This document shows, piece after piece, positions 52,894 through 63,005 of a stretch of 64,000 nucleotides of DNA. Both the position numbers and the translations under genes were made by a program. The notes below the pieces were generated by a model. It made no database searches. It was not told where the DNA came from and saw only the letters and a list, made by a program, of their open reading frames with translations. How positions within the stretch are numbered: position 1 is the stretch's first letter; each line of letters begins with the position of its first letter. The DNA is from Puccinellia tenuiflora (lineage: Eukaryota > Streptophyta > Magnoliopsida > Poales > Poaceae), in assembly GCA_012064385.1 (NCBI GenBank), contig QRDG01000400.1, positions 1-64,000 on the forward strand, written 5' to 3'.

Positions 52894-54033
52894 AGCCGAT
52901 CGATGATGGTCCATCCACCTGGTGACTTCAGTCGGATGCAAATTCATATTATGTCATCCGTGATGCTGTCGTCACTGCATTGTTAATAATACAGATATCC
53001 GTGTTTCCTGTAAGACGTGTGATTTAGCTAGCCGGGCTGCGTGGCTCTAGCTGATGAAGTGTTACCCGACTAGATTTCGTATGATGTCCTGAGCCTGTAA
53101 ACGCAAGAAGGCATCCCAAGACGCTTGTATTGTGGTACTGAAACCGTGGATTGTCCTAGTTGCCCCTACTGTTGTCAACTTCACATTTCGTAGCCAATCA
53201 CTGTATGAAGTTGCCATTTCATCTCCTGTATGTTCCTGAACTTTCTTGCTCGACCTTGGGTTATCTTGGGAGCAAAAGGCTTGCTGGAATAACCTGCCAC
53301 CTCTCGTGGTTTGGGCATCATCCACAACCCAACAGGTACTGGAACAATAATTTCGGTCACAAGTTCTATTCCGTGTGGTGAACCGATAGTCACGGAAGAA
53401 TCACCTTGAGGTTTTCCTGGAGGAAATGGAAGAAGGAACAACAGGGCAGCTCGTCTTTTATTTTTTTTAACCGACAGGGCAGCTCCTCTGAGCGTGTGCT
53501 TCGTGCACCTTTCCGAAAGAATGATTCCCGGTGGAGAATGCTGTAGCCTCTTTTAGAAAACAGATTCCCAAATCCTTAATTAGTTAGACTAAAGATTGGG
53601 GAAACAATTCGGAGCTAGAAGGATCATATCCAAGCTCCAGAGTTTACTATCGACGTCGCGTAGTATTTCTGAAGAATTCAGAGAAAAGACTACACCATTG
53701 CTCATCGCATTCACAGGCACAAACTAACCCACACAATTGTTATAGTGATTAGATCCAGATCGAATCGATTAAGTTCGTTAATAAATTTAGTTCACGCGCA
53801 AAACAAAAAGTAAAATAAACCAATATCTACACAGTAGTCGACGTGGCCGAGCACGCTCCACCGAACAGAAGAACACAAAGAATTCGACCGTTGCCCCAGT
53901 GAAGCACCAACTCAACGGTCACCCGTATCGCTGTCACAGGCTCACAGCAGCTCACTCCACAAGCTTCCAGCTCCAGCTGCCTTCTTCCACGCGATCCTTC
54001 GTCTCTGCAGCTTCTCCCCATCCAAGTCTCCTG
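52894..54033. other. ADF 3' UTR side and intergenic sequence
   Basis: The first few hundred bases should hold the ADF 3' UTR. No other gene is recognised. The right part is the promoter of the small peptide gene. Confidence 0.45.
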
Positions 54034-54043
54034 TATATATAAA
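54034..54043 (+). promoter_or_regulatory. TATA box of the small membrane peptide gene
   Basis: TATATATAAA followed by CCCCTCCCC lies 137-146 bp upstream of the ATG. The downstream AAGGCAGAGCACCTAAACAA is a plausible start of a leader of about 110 nt. Confidence 0.7.
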
Positions 54044-54179
54044 CCCCTCCCCACGCAGCTTCCCCTCCCAAGGCAGAGCACCTAAACAATTCCCTTCCAA
54101 GCATCCTGCCCACCCATTCCTTGGAGCTCACCTCAACTGTTCCTTTCCAGCTTGAAGGCATCTAGAAGGAGGAGGAAGA

Positions 54180-54392
54180 ATGGGGTTCGTGCTGGTGATC
54201 TCCTTGCCCTTCATATTCTTCACCATCCTCCTCAGCGTCGGCTGCTTCTTCCTCGGCAAGTACAAGGGCCGCGAGGAGATGCGCGCCGGCGTCGGCGCGC
54301 AGATCTACGGCACGCCGCTGCCGCCACCCGGGGTGGCCGGACACTCTCCGGGGCCATACCCGATGCAGAAAGAGGGCCCCGGCAACGTCTGA
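54180..54392 (+). CDS. Small single-pass membrane peptide, 70 aa, function unknown
   Basis: A single-exon frame begins MGFVLVISLPFIFFTILLSV and continues GCFFLGKYKGREEMRAGVG, then a Pro/Gly-rich tail (YGTPLPPPGVAGHSPGPYP) ending GPGNV. Residues 3-26 form one strongly hydrophobic segment, followed by a basic patch (KYKGREEMR). That suggests an N-terminal anchor with the tail in the cytosol, or a secretory signal. A TATA box at 54034, a pyrimidine-rich leader and the purine-rich AAGGAGGAGGAAGAATGG start context support a real gene. I do not recognise a named family and give no function. Frames overlapping it on either strand are shadows. Confidence 0.7.
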   Translation: MGFVLVISLPFIFFTILLSVGCFFLGKYKGREEMRAGVGAQIYGTPLPPPGVAGHSPGPYPMQKEGPGNV

Positions 54393-55060
54393 TCGACCCC
54401 GAGATCCTCAGCTGGAAGCCTGGAAGCCTGGAACAAGACCGAGAATTGTGTGATGTTAGTGTCGTTGCCTCGTTGGGTTGGATTATACCGTGTTCATGTC
54501 TGTGAAAATTGAGTAACACGTTGCTTGTGTTGGTGTTTGCTTGGAGGGAGGGAGGGTGACCTCCATGGTGTGATAATTTGTAATCACAGTTTCTTTCTTT
54601 AAGTACAAGAAGTGCAAATGAATGCGGTGGAACGGTTTGTGATGACTAGCCGATTTGTGCGGACTGCAATCAGCTTACAACTTGTGTAGGTTTCTCTTGG
54701 TTTGCAATCTTGCTTTCGTTTGCTTGCATCTGATGAAGCTGGACTTTGTGATGGAAAAGTTTCACTTGTAAAAGGCAAGCAAAAAGGAGGAGAATTGATT
54801 CAGAAGACAGGAACTAGCTGGCACTGCGTACAAAATAGAAGTGGTTTCTTGAAGAATGATTCTTCTTTAGCCCTCGTGTTAAGTTTTCCTCTGTAATCTG
54901 AACAGACACTTCGTAATGAAGAATCATTCTTGAATTCTTCTTATTTTGCACCCCCCAACGTTCAGAATTAGCCAATTCATATTCTGATATGTTTCCGAAA
55001 AACCGGCCAACTTCAATTCTGGCACATTTGCTGCGAAGAATTGGCATAACGAAGCTAGAT
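54393..55060. other. 3' flank of the small peptide gene
   Basis: Probably a 3' UTR in the first 200 bases or so. An inverted pair AAGAATGATTCTTC / GAAGAATCATTCTT (about 54851-54864 and 54919-54932) could fold into a short stem. No other gene is seen. Confidence 0.4.
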
Positions 55061-55079
55061 GGACTCGCAGCCCTTCACA

Positions 55080-56380
55080 ATGACCATGACACATGATCAG
55101 TTAATCGTAGGCGGTAAAATAAATCGAAGTGCTGAGCACGGAAGTGACCAGATCGCTAATTGTTGCCGAGCACCGGAGATGGACGCTGCCCGGCTGCCAC
55201 ATGGGCTGAAGATTCGTTCGCAGGCTCTATTCAAGGCCCGTATATCGATCGTACAGCTACGGTTGTTGGATGTCCACCTCTCACGTTTTAGTTTCGGCCT
55301 ATATAAAGGCATCTCATCGGTTTATTTGGCACAGCCCGCACACGCCTTGCCGTGACCGATCTGCCAGCTCTGTTTTTCTTTCTGAAAACTGTGTAACCCC
55401 TTCCTAGACCATAGACAGTTCACGACGGACATCTAGAAACGATAAGTGATGTTGCGTCCGCGTGGTCACATGTACACACTTCTTCGAAGTTCGGAATGAA
55501 TGGCATCAGAAAAGCACCTTCAACCACTCTTAGTAGATATGCTAAGATATTGTACTGACCAGTGGTTGTGTCATTTAGCTTTGCTTGGGGCGGCAAATGG
55601 TAGAGATCCATTTCGAAGGATATACTGCCTTTGTCGCACACTCTATCTACTAACTGGTTGTGCCTTGTGAGGCACTTTGGAAGTAATATGTAGTGTAGAA
55701 GATATATCGGCACTCTATTGAGAGGTTCACGGGACCATCACACCCCTCTATAGACAAGACGCCCTTGCTGATCTGCCCGGTGGAGGGTGTGTGTGTGACA
55801 TACATGATGCGTCTAAGATTTTCTTTTTTTACATTTGCTTGGTGTGTTAGTGTGTATGTGGTTTGTTTGTTTGTTGTATTTGTCGATTTGTCGGTTGGTG
55901 GTTCATACCCTTTCTATCGTGTTTTCGCGCTTTTTTTCCTAAATATCTAGACAACTATTTTCTCCCATACGAATAGACAACGCTCCCGTCGCATTTCTCA
56001 AAAATGGTACCATATCTACAATTTGTATTACATTATACTTAAGAGATTCATATTTGCGAGTTCATACTTCAGTTTGGATTAAAATTATGACATACGTGGT
56101 TGGATCGACCCTTTTTGTAGTAGATTTCTAATACAGTGGACTTTTATTCTGCGTAAGAGAAGACAAGCTGGTTTGGTCAGTCCAGTATTACCTGATTTGG
56201 GGTGTAGTTGGAGCCTTGTTGACAGCTTCAGTCGTGTTAGCAGGACCATGTAGGACACTAACTTTTATTTTTTTTGTCAAATGGAGAAAATGGGATATTT
56301 AGGTTTGGTATTAATGATTAGATGTAATGTTGTATTTTTCTAACAAAAAGTCTAAACATTCTTATAAAATGTAATACGTT
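55080..56380 (+). other. Triplicated promoter-plus-leader unit, copy 1 (candidate non-coding locus)
   Basis: It has a CCTATATAAAGGC TATA box at 55299-55310 preceded by GGATGTCCACCTCTCACGTTTTAG and followed by GGTTTATTTGG and CACACGCC. Downstream landmarks shared with the other copies are GAAGTTCGGAATGAATGGCA, TGTGTCATTTAG, GACCATCACACCCCT, TTGCTTGGTGTGTTAGTGTGT and CAATTTGTATTACATTATAC. No ORF is kept between copies. It could be a non-coding RNA gene, a decayed gene or an unclassified repeat. Confidence 0.5.
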
Positions 56381-56459
56381 TCTTTGTAGTTGCGGTTATA
56401 AATCAATCTGTACCGTCGGTTACCCATTAAGGTTTGAACTTTCTTGTTCAACCGATGCT

Positions 56460-57640
56460 GCTGATAAAGGCAAAGTCGTCATGGGCTGGAGATTCGCTTG
56501 CAGACTCTATTCAAGGCTCGCATCTTAATCGTACAACCTCGATAGTTGGATGCCCACCTCTAAGGTTTTAGTTTTGGCCTATATAAAGATACCGTCTGCA
56601 TAATTTTCATCTCCCCGGTTTATTTGGACAACCCTTAGAAACACACACAACGCCGTGTCATGATCGATCTTATGTAGTTTGTTCCATCTATGCTCTTTTG
56701 TCCAAAACTGGTAAACTCTCCCTAGACTATAGCCAAGACATGAGATGCAATGTTGCGTGTGCTGTCTGTATGTACACATTTCTTTCAAGTTCGGAATGAG
56801 TGGCATCAGAAAATCAAGTTCAACTAGCTCTCTAGTATCCACAATATGCTAAGAGATTGTGCCGACCGATGGTCGTGTCACTTAGATTTGTTCCCCGTGG
56901 AACCTGGTAAAGATTTACATCGAAGGGTGTGCTGTCTTCTTCAAAATATCTGACTGGCCGCAAGCGTGAAGCATTTTGGACGTAACCCGGGGTCTGCACT
57001 CTGTTGAGAGTATCTCGAGACCATCACCCCTTTTTCGGGATAGTCTACCCAATGGCAATGACTTGCTCGGTGGATGGTGTGTGGAATGCTTAAAGCCACA
57101 AATATTTTCTTCTCTGCTTTTGCTTGGTGTTTTAGTGTGTATGTGTTGTGTTTTTTTTGTTTTCATTGATTTGTCAGGTCGCGGCTTCGTGCTTTTCTTG
57201 TTTCTCCTATTTTTTCTAATAATTTGGAAAAGTGTTTTAATTGGAAGTGCTCCCGTCTTCTCGATTTTTAACGATAGCGACAATTTGTATTACATTGTAC
57301 TTAAAAGGATGAAATTGCGAGTTCATACCTCTGTTTGGATTTAATTATGATAGATTAGAGGGATCTGCGTTTTTTTTTGGTCATACATTCTTAAAGGAGT
57401 GGACCTTTAGTCTGCCTAAGATGAGGCAAACTGGTTTGGTCGGTCCAGTATTGCCAATTTTGGTACAGTTTGAGCCCCCTTCGCCTCGTTAGGCAGTTTT
57501 GGCCGTGTTAGCACCAACATGGGGAACACTCACATCATTTATTTTGCGTCAAGTGGAGAAAATGAGATATTTCGATTCTAAGAGATGTTGTGATGTTTTT
57601 GAAAATGAGTCAAAAAATTGTGGTTAAATGTAATAAGTTT
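56460..57640 (+). other. Triplicated promoter-plus-leader unit, copy 2
   Basis: A direct tandem partner of copy 1. The TATA box CCTATATAAAGAT lies at 56579-56590 after GGATGCCCACCTCTAAGGTTTTAG. The leader contains CACACACAACGCC and a mini-ORF ATGATCGATCTTATGTAG (56660-56677). The same 3' landmarks follow (AAGTTCGGAATGAGTGGCAT, GACCATCACCCCT, GGTCCAGTATTGCC). Confidence 0.5.
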
Positions 57641-58649
57641 CCCTGGCGTCAAGATTCTATGTTATTTTGTCTTTACTTACAGAAATTGTCAGACAAATGA
57701 AGACATTTAGAATTCTCGAGTAAGTGGCATGGCTGGGTATGATTGGGTTTTCGATATAGAAAGAAAACCGTATCAAAAGTTGGGAACCCACACATACTAG
57801 CTACCTTGAAAATGTGGAAACTTCACACCGTAGAGGCAATAAGGATTCCATATGTTTCTTATTACACATGCTCAAAGAACGGAGTTTAAAAAAGTGGGTT
57901 GTAGGTGAGTTCTGGCGTTCAGTTTTCGTTGCGCATGGATAGATAAACCTTCTTTTGTAAAAAAAATCCAGAATATCTAATTTTGTAATCATTAACACGG
58001 ATAACTATATCCATAGGTTTTATTTTAAATTAAATTTGAGAGGGGATAGCTTCTTAATTTAACAAACAAACAAGATAGTATGCTAATTCATTTCGTGTAC
58101 CAAGTTATAACAATGATGCTACAACTATGATAACTCTTAGGGGAGTACCGGCTGACGAGCCGTCCAACGTGAAATGTCGCTGAGCATAAAATTAGGAGGA
58201 AGTGGCCATTCACCAGGAAAAATAGATGCTCACGGGTCTCTTCTTGCTTGCAAGGCTTTTCCTTCCAATCCCATGAGCTGCGGTGTCCTTCTCGGCGATG
58301 CAATGCAGCGAGGTCCTCCGAGGCATTAGGAGCAGCGAGGTTCCCCTTGCGGCACGACGAGGTGAGCGCCCTGTGATGGCGTGGCATGTGTTCTCTTTGA
58401 GGGAGCAAGGCGACCTCCTCCTTGTCGGTAGCTTGCCGTTATCACTCCCTTGCGGGGAGAACCTCAGTCACATCATGGGCGGCTCATGAGAATGGAGATA
58501 CTATGCTTACCTACTGACTCTCATCAAGATCATTCCGAAAGTTCACGAACAAGAATAGAAGGAAACTGTGTGATGGTCAAACCGATCTTAAAGCAGAGTC
58601 GTTGTTCTGTTTGATGTCGAGCTATAAAAAGCACACGACCAGAGCCGCC
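57641..58649. other. No recognisable gene
   Basis: AT-rich unique-looking text. Overlapping ORFs on both strands at 58088-58489 have no known motif. Confidence 0.4.
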
Positions 58650-59390
58650 ATAATATTCTCTCCTCCCACCTTAAATATCTAGGCCACTTATTCCTAATAA
58701 TTTAAATCTCAGGGACCTTCCACGTCTGATGACACGTCAACTCGTAGAGCTTTTATCGTCCGAGTTTTTAATAGGTGTTGCTAGATATCTTCATGTCACA
58801 TCGCAACAGTGACTGCTCTCCTCTCAGGGCCTTCAACTCTCATCATTGTTCGATTATCGTTGTTTCTCTACCTGCTCTCCTCTTGGTGTCGTCTCGCTGT
58901 GGTCATGATGTTTGAGCTTTTCGGAGGGGCTGGAGTCTCTCCTCTGATGACGGATGACGGTTAACGGCTCGGGCTAGGGCCGGTGAAGCTTCCTGGTTGT
59001 CAACTCGGCTGCATGATGCCCTTCGATCCCGCTGGTGGCTGTTGTGTAAGGCCTCGGCGGTGCATGACTCTTCGTCTGGGTGTGGACTCAACGATGTGTC
59101 GCCCTTCGGCTGCTCCAACGCCAGCATGGATGCTCTCGGCAGACTGAAGCTCTTCGTCTACGGCGGTGAAGGTTCTAGCGCACTAGTGTCCAACGATAAT
59201 CGGACGATGATGAGAGTTGAACTGTTGAAGGCCCTCCCTATGGGGTTTGCTTTGTTTCATGTTCTTCCTCTTCTTTGTTGTTTCTAGATCTAGCTTGTTT
59301 TTTTGTACTCTTGTAACTTCGCGGGCATTTGTCCCGGTTCCTCTTAATGATTTGCAGCAGCACTTGCTGCCTCCCGTAAAAAAAAAAAAC
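58650..59390 (+). mobile_element. Retroposon-like sequence with A tail
   Basis: A run of 12 A (about 59378-59389) follows TTGTAACTTCGCGGGCATTTGTCCCGGTTCC-type text (quoted parts: TTGTAACTTCGCGGG, TTTGTCCCGGTTCC) and TTTGCAGCAGCACTTGC. This resembles the 3' end of grass non-LTR retroposons. The upstream part is decayed and GC-moderate. The 5' limit and target duplication are uncertain. Confidence 0.4.
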
Positions 59391-59556
59391 AGTGAGAGCC
59401 TTTGACGAGTAAATCTGTTCAGCTGCAAAAGACTAAAAAAGGCAGACATGATCATCTAGCAACAATTGAAGCTGCGATGTGACATGAAGATATCGTGTAA
59501 AAGGCTATGTCCACGTATGGACTCTATTGGTCGGTTATTAATATCCCTGCAATATA

Positions 59557-59813
59557 CTACCTCCTTTTCAAGGCTTAAGGCCTATATTTTTTTTGAAAAG
59601 TCAAACTATGTTAAGTTTGACCAAGTTTTTACCAAAAATTGTTAATATACAAAATACATAATCAATATCATTAGATAGATAATGAACTATATTTTCATAT
59701 GATATATACAATATATCATATTTGTTGATAGATTTTTCTAGAAGTTTGGTCAAAGTTCAGATGGTTTGACTTTTCAAAAATAATATAGGCCTTAATCCTT
59801 GAAATGGAGGTAG
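59557..59813. mobile_element. Stowaway-type MITE, 257 bp
   Basis: CTACCTCCTTTTCAAGGCTT at the left mirrors AAATGGAGGTAG at the right. TA flanks both sides (59555-59556 and 59814-59815). Subterminal AGGCCTATATT / AATATAGGCCT and AAAAGTCAAA / TTTGACTTTT are inverted pairs. The arms would fold into a long hairpin. Confidence 0.85.
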
Positions 59814-59979
59814 TACATGTGTGATGGATCCACATGCCGTAAAGGTGCACACCATCATATATATATTGGCATATATGCTTACATGATTCACCTGCAGGAT
59901 CTTGCCATAATGACTACTTGTACCTTGTCCACGTGTGTACATTTATTAATTACTTTGTCCCGTGAGCCTATTGCAGTAA

Positions 59980-60980
59980 AAAGTTGAAGCAGTTAACCCG
60001 ATTGATGCTTTCCTCGTTGAGCCTTCCAATAGACCTGACCACGGCTCGTCGACGGGTGCACTCTCCCTGGTGGCCACACGTGCTTAGATTCATTCCTAGG
60101 CGTCAAGGCCTGCCTCTCTATCATACATCCTTGGAGGTTGGATTCCCACCCAAGTTTTGGCATATATATAAAGGCACCCTCTACTTAATTTTTCACCTCC
60201 TCGATTTATTTGGTACAAACCTTATGAACACACACGCCATGGTAGATCTGATGTAATTTGTTCCACCTCTGCTTTCTGTTACTGAAATCATCAAGCATTT
60301 GTTATACCATCAACAATTCACAGAATATTGAATACAAACACGAACTGCCATGTTGCATGTGTGTGGTAACATACACCCACTTCTTTGAACTTTGGAATGA
60401 GTGGCATTAGGAAAACACATTTGACTTCATCGTAATACACGTTTCTGAGAGACAGTGTCCACTAGTGGCCGTGTCACGTGCCTTTCTTTGCATCGTATTA
60501 TACGAGAGCTTTACTTGGAAGGAATGAGTGTCGACCACGGAAGTTTCATCTCTTGGAAAGTTGAAGTCCCAAGCATCAAGATCCTGCTGGACTAGGGTCA
60601 CTTTTTCAGGCACGAACCAGAGAGAGTACGGAAAATACATCCATGCTCTTTTGGCAGACTGCCGGCTTCTTCCCGTTCCTCTCTGGCCGGGGCCACGCCA
60701 GAACGTCATCTAGGACGGAGAGTGTACGAATTATACGATGCAACTCATATTTTCTTCTCTAGCATCGTCTTGGTGTGTTCGTGTGTTTGCAATGCGGCTT
60801 TGTTTTCGTTTCTATCATTTTTTTGATGATGGGGCTTTGTGCCCTTTGTATCTTGTTTTCGTCCCCTCTTCCCAATTAACCGAGCAAGTATTTTATTCTA
60901 TGTAAATAGGCAGTGCTCCTGTTGTGTTTTTCAAGAAATGATGGCGGATACAATTTTCATTGTAGTATATAAAACAAATA
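59980..60980 (+). other. Triplicated promoter-plus-leader unit, copy 3
   Basis: More diverged than copies 1 and 2. It keeps GGTTGGATTCCCACCCAAGT, a CATATATATAAAGGC TATA box (60161-60175), GATTTATTTGGTACA, ACACACACGCC, a mini-ORF ATGGTAGATCTGATGTAA (60239-60256), ACTTTGGAATGAGTGGCATT and GGCAGTGCTCCTGTTGTG. No longer shared ORF exists. The minus-strand frame at 60407-60709 is not conserved in copies 1 and 2. Confidence 0.45.
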
Positions 60981-61481
60981 CATACCTATATGTAAAAAAG
61001 AAATATCCATATATCTCAAAAATATGTCCATGGTGTGAATATAAAATATTTATTTGTTTAAGTGTATACATATTTGGGGAAAAATCATGTGATATTCTAA
61101 AAAATGGAAAAGTAAAACAAACAAAATTTAAATATGCATGGACCATAAAAGTAATGTTCATCTATCATAAAGATTATGACAATATTTAAATAAATGTTCA
61201 TACACATAATAATGAATGTTCTTATATGTGGAATAATATTCATAATTGGTCGAAAAAGGGAAATTAAAAAGAGAAATATAGAAAATAAAAACAAAAGGAC
61301 AATAAAAACGAGAACGCGTAAAGAAAATAAAATAGAGAAAAAGCAAAAAATAAATCTCATATTGAAGGAAAAAATAATAGAAAAAATAAAAAATATCAAA
61401 AAAGAATCCTGAAATCTCTTGCAACTCTCATCGGTACATTGGTACCGAAGGATGTAATGTTATACTTCTGAGTACGGTTTT
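60981..61481. other. AT-rich sequence, no gene
   Basis: Over 75% A+T by eye, with a long A-rich stretch (61250-61400). ORFs here on both strands are low-complexity artefacts. Confidence 0.5.
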
Positions 61482-61870
61482 GGAGGCCGATCTCCATGTA
61501 GCTCGATTTTTGAAAAAAATAATGAAAATCTAGATTTAAAACTTTCAAATTTTTTTGAAAAGCTATCTAAGTGTAGATAATGTCGAGATCCACCAGTGTG
61601 TAAAATCTCAACGAAAGAGTAATTATATTTGGCTGGAAAAATTACAAATGCGTAGGTGCGGATTGGTGAACTGTGCACAGTTTCAGAAACTTGAAATTTT
61701 GTCAAAATTTTCATTTTTGTGTATACTAAAACAATGCAATTATTGCATTGAAAATTTGAAGGCTTTTAGATTTTGACATTATCTAAATCTTCAATTTTTT
61801 TAATTAGTTTGAAGCTCTAACGTGCAGATTTTGTATTTTTTTAAAAAGAGGTACATGTAGCTTGGTCTCC
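61482..61870. mobile_element. Probable MITE with GGAGGCC..CATGTAGCTC ends
   Basis: The left text GGAGGCCGATCTCCATGTAG and the right end (reverse complement GGAGACCAAGCTACATGTAC) are inverted repeats, followed inward by T/A-rich runs on both sides. Length is about 389 bp. No target duplication was settled, so the superfamily is open. Confidence 0.5.
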
Positions 61871-61888
61871 ATTTGTAGTTTCCTTATA

Positions 61889-62122
61889 CTCCTCCATTTA
61901 TTAGGAGAAGGCGTATAAGTCAAACGATGTAAAGTTTGACCAAGTTTTTTTTATAAAGAAAAAACAAACTCTAAAATGCCAAGTGAATCTTATTAGATAA
62001 TCATGAAATTTTTTTTATTGTATCTATATGATATCTTAATTATTCTTAATTTTTTATAAACTTGGTCATACTTTACATTCTTTGACTTTCAAAATTTTAT
62101 ATGCTTTCTTTTCAGGATGAGG
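61889..62122. mobile_element. Degenerate Stowaway-type MITE
   Basis: It starts CTCCTCCATTTATTAGGAGA after TA and ends TTTCAGGATGAGG before TA (62123-62124). Subterminal AAGTTTGACCAAGT and ACTTGGTCATACTTTAC are inverted. The ends have diverged, so it is an old copy. Confidence 0.7.
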
Positions 62123-62484
62123 TACATACTAGCAGGGTGGGTTCCTACATATCTCTCAATTTGATTGGCGGTAGCACCCCATGTAGCTGCACGCAAGAAA
62201 ATAAATAGAAAAGAAGTGGGAAATGAGAATAGATGGGTGAAACCCAGAAACATGGGGTACGCCGAGCTATTCTATTTCTAGCGACAAATGGGGATGTCCC
62301 AGTATTAAGATTCCATATGTTTCTTACACATACTCTCAAAATCCTAAAAAACGGGGAAAGGTGGTAAGAGGTATGCTGAAAACACAGATTTCTCGTAGAA
62401 AATTTACATCATGAACATTTCTTAAAACAAATTTGTAACTTCTTGTGTCGTTAAAGGAAACTTAGTACTATGCAAGGGTGGTGT

Positions 62485-62814
62485 CAGGGCCGGCTCTGAC
62501 GTATGGCGAGGTTGGCCCACGCCAAGGGCCCATGTCTGAGAAGGGCCCATTATCGCATATGTATGTAGCGTGAAAAAGAATTTGCCAAACAAAGGATTCG
62601 ATCCCACGACCTCAAGCATCAACTTTCGGATGCAAACTGCGCTAACCATCTTGTACGTGAGATGTTTGTGTTTTCCTAGTACCCACGTAGCATAAGTACA
62701 TTATCTTTATTTAAAAACTATGCTCTATATACTTTTTGCGTAAATTTATATTATTATTAGGGGCCTATGTCGTCGACATTTCCAAGGGCCCTCCAAAATA
62801 TAGAGCCGGCCCTG
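62485..62814. mobile_element. hAT MITE with perfect 8-bp GGTGGTGT duplication
   Basis: CAGGGCCGGCTCTG at the left and GAGCCGGCCCTG at the right are inverted. GGTGGTGT flanks both ends exactly (62477-62484 and 62815-62822). Secondary inner words GGGCCCA and GGGCCC are near both ends. The 330-bp element contains a tRNA-like segment on the minus strand. Confidence 0.92.
62591..62652 (-). other. tRNA-like segment inside the hAT MITE
   Basis: On the minus strand GATGGTTAGCGCAGTTTGCA resembles a polymerase III A box (TAGCGCAGTT), and GGTCGTGGGATCGAATCC resembles a B box plus T-arm. The order and spacing (about 35-40 bp) resemble a tRNA-Met-type gene. The acceptor stem and a clean anticodon arm are not evident, so it is a relic or a captured promoter rather than a working tRNA. 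Confidence 0.55.
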
Positions 62815-63005
62815 GGTGGTGTCATAAGGCTTGAACTCTTGAAGTCGGGTGGGTGAGAGGTGCTAGGATTGTGCGATCGCTCTCCTTATCGACGATGTTG
62901 TAGCGTGGGAGATGATCACAAAGGCTGGCTTATTCGTATTTTACTTCATTGGTTGTTTGCCTTAGCTTAGTTTCTGTTATGTGCTGAGAAGTTGCCGAGA
63001 CGCCA

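Noticed and set aside
60540..60660. miR172-like (AAGCATCAAGATCC) or miR399-like (CTCTTTTGGCA) sites in copy 3
   Set aside because: Each matches only half of the known target pattern, is not conserved in copies 1 and 2, and no hairpin partner was found.
60407..60709. 100-codon minus-strand ORF in the third promoter-like unit
   Set aside because: No known motif, and the frame is not conserved in the two sister copies.
61097..61424. Phe/Ile-rich and Lys/Asn-rich ORFs on opposite strands
   Set aside because: They come from an A-rich low-complexity tract.
62591..62652. A functional tRNA-Met gene
   Set aside because: Only A- and B-box-like parts are present; no paired acceptor stem or clear anticodon arm, and it lies within a MITE.
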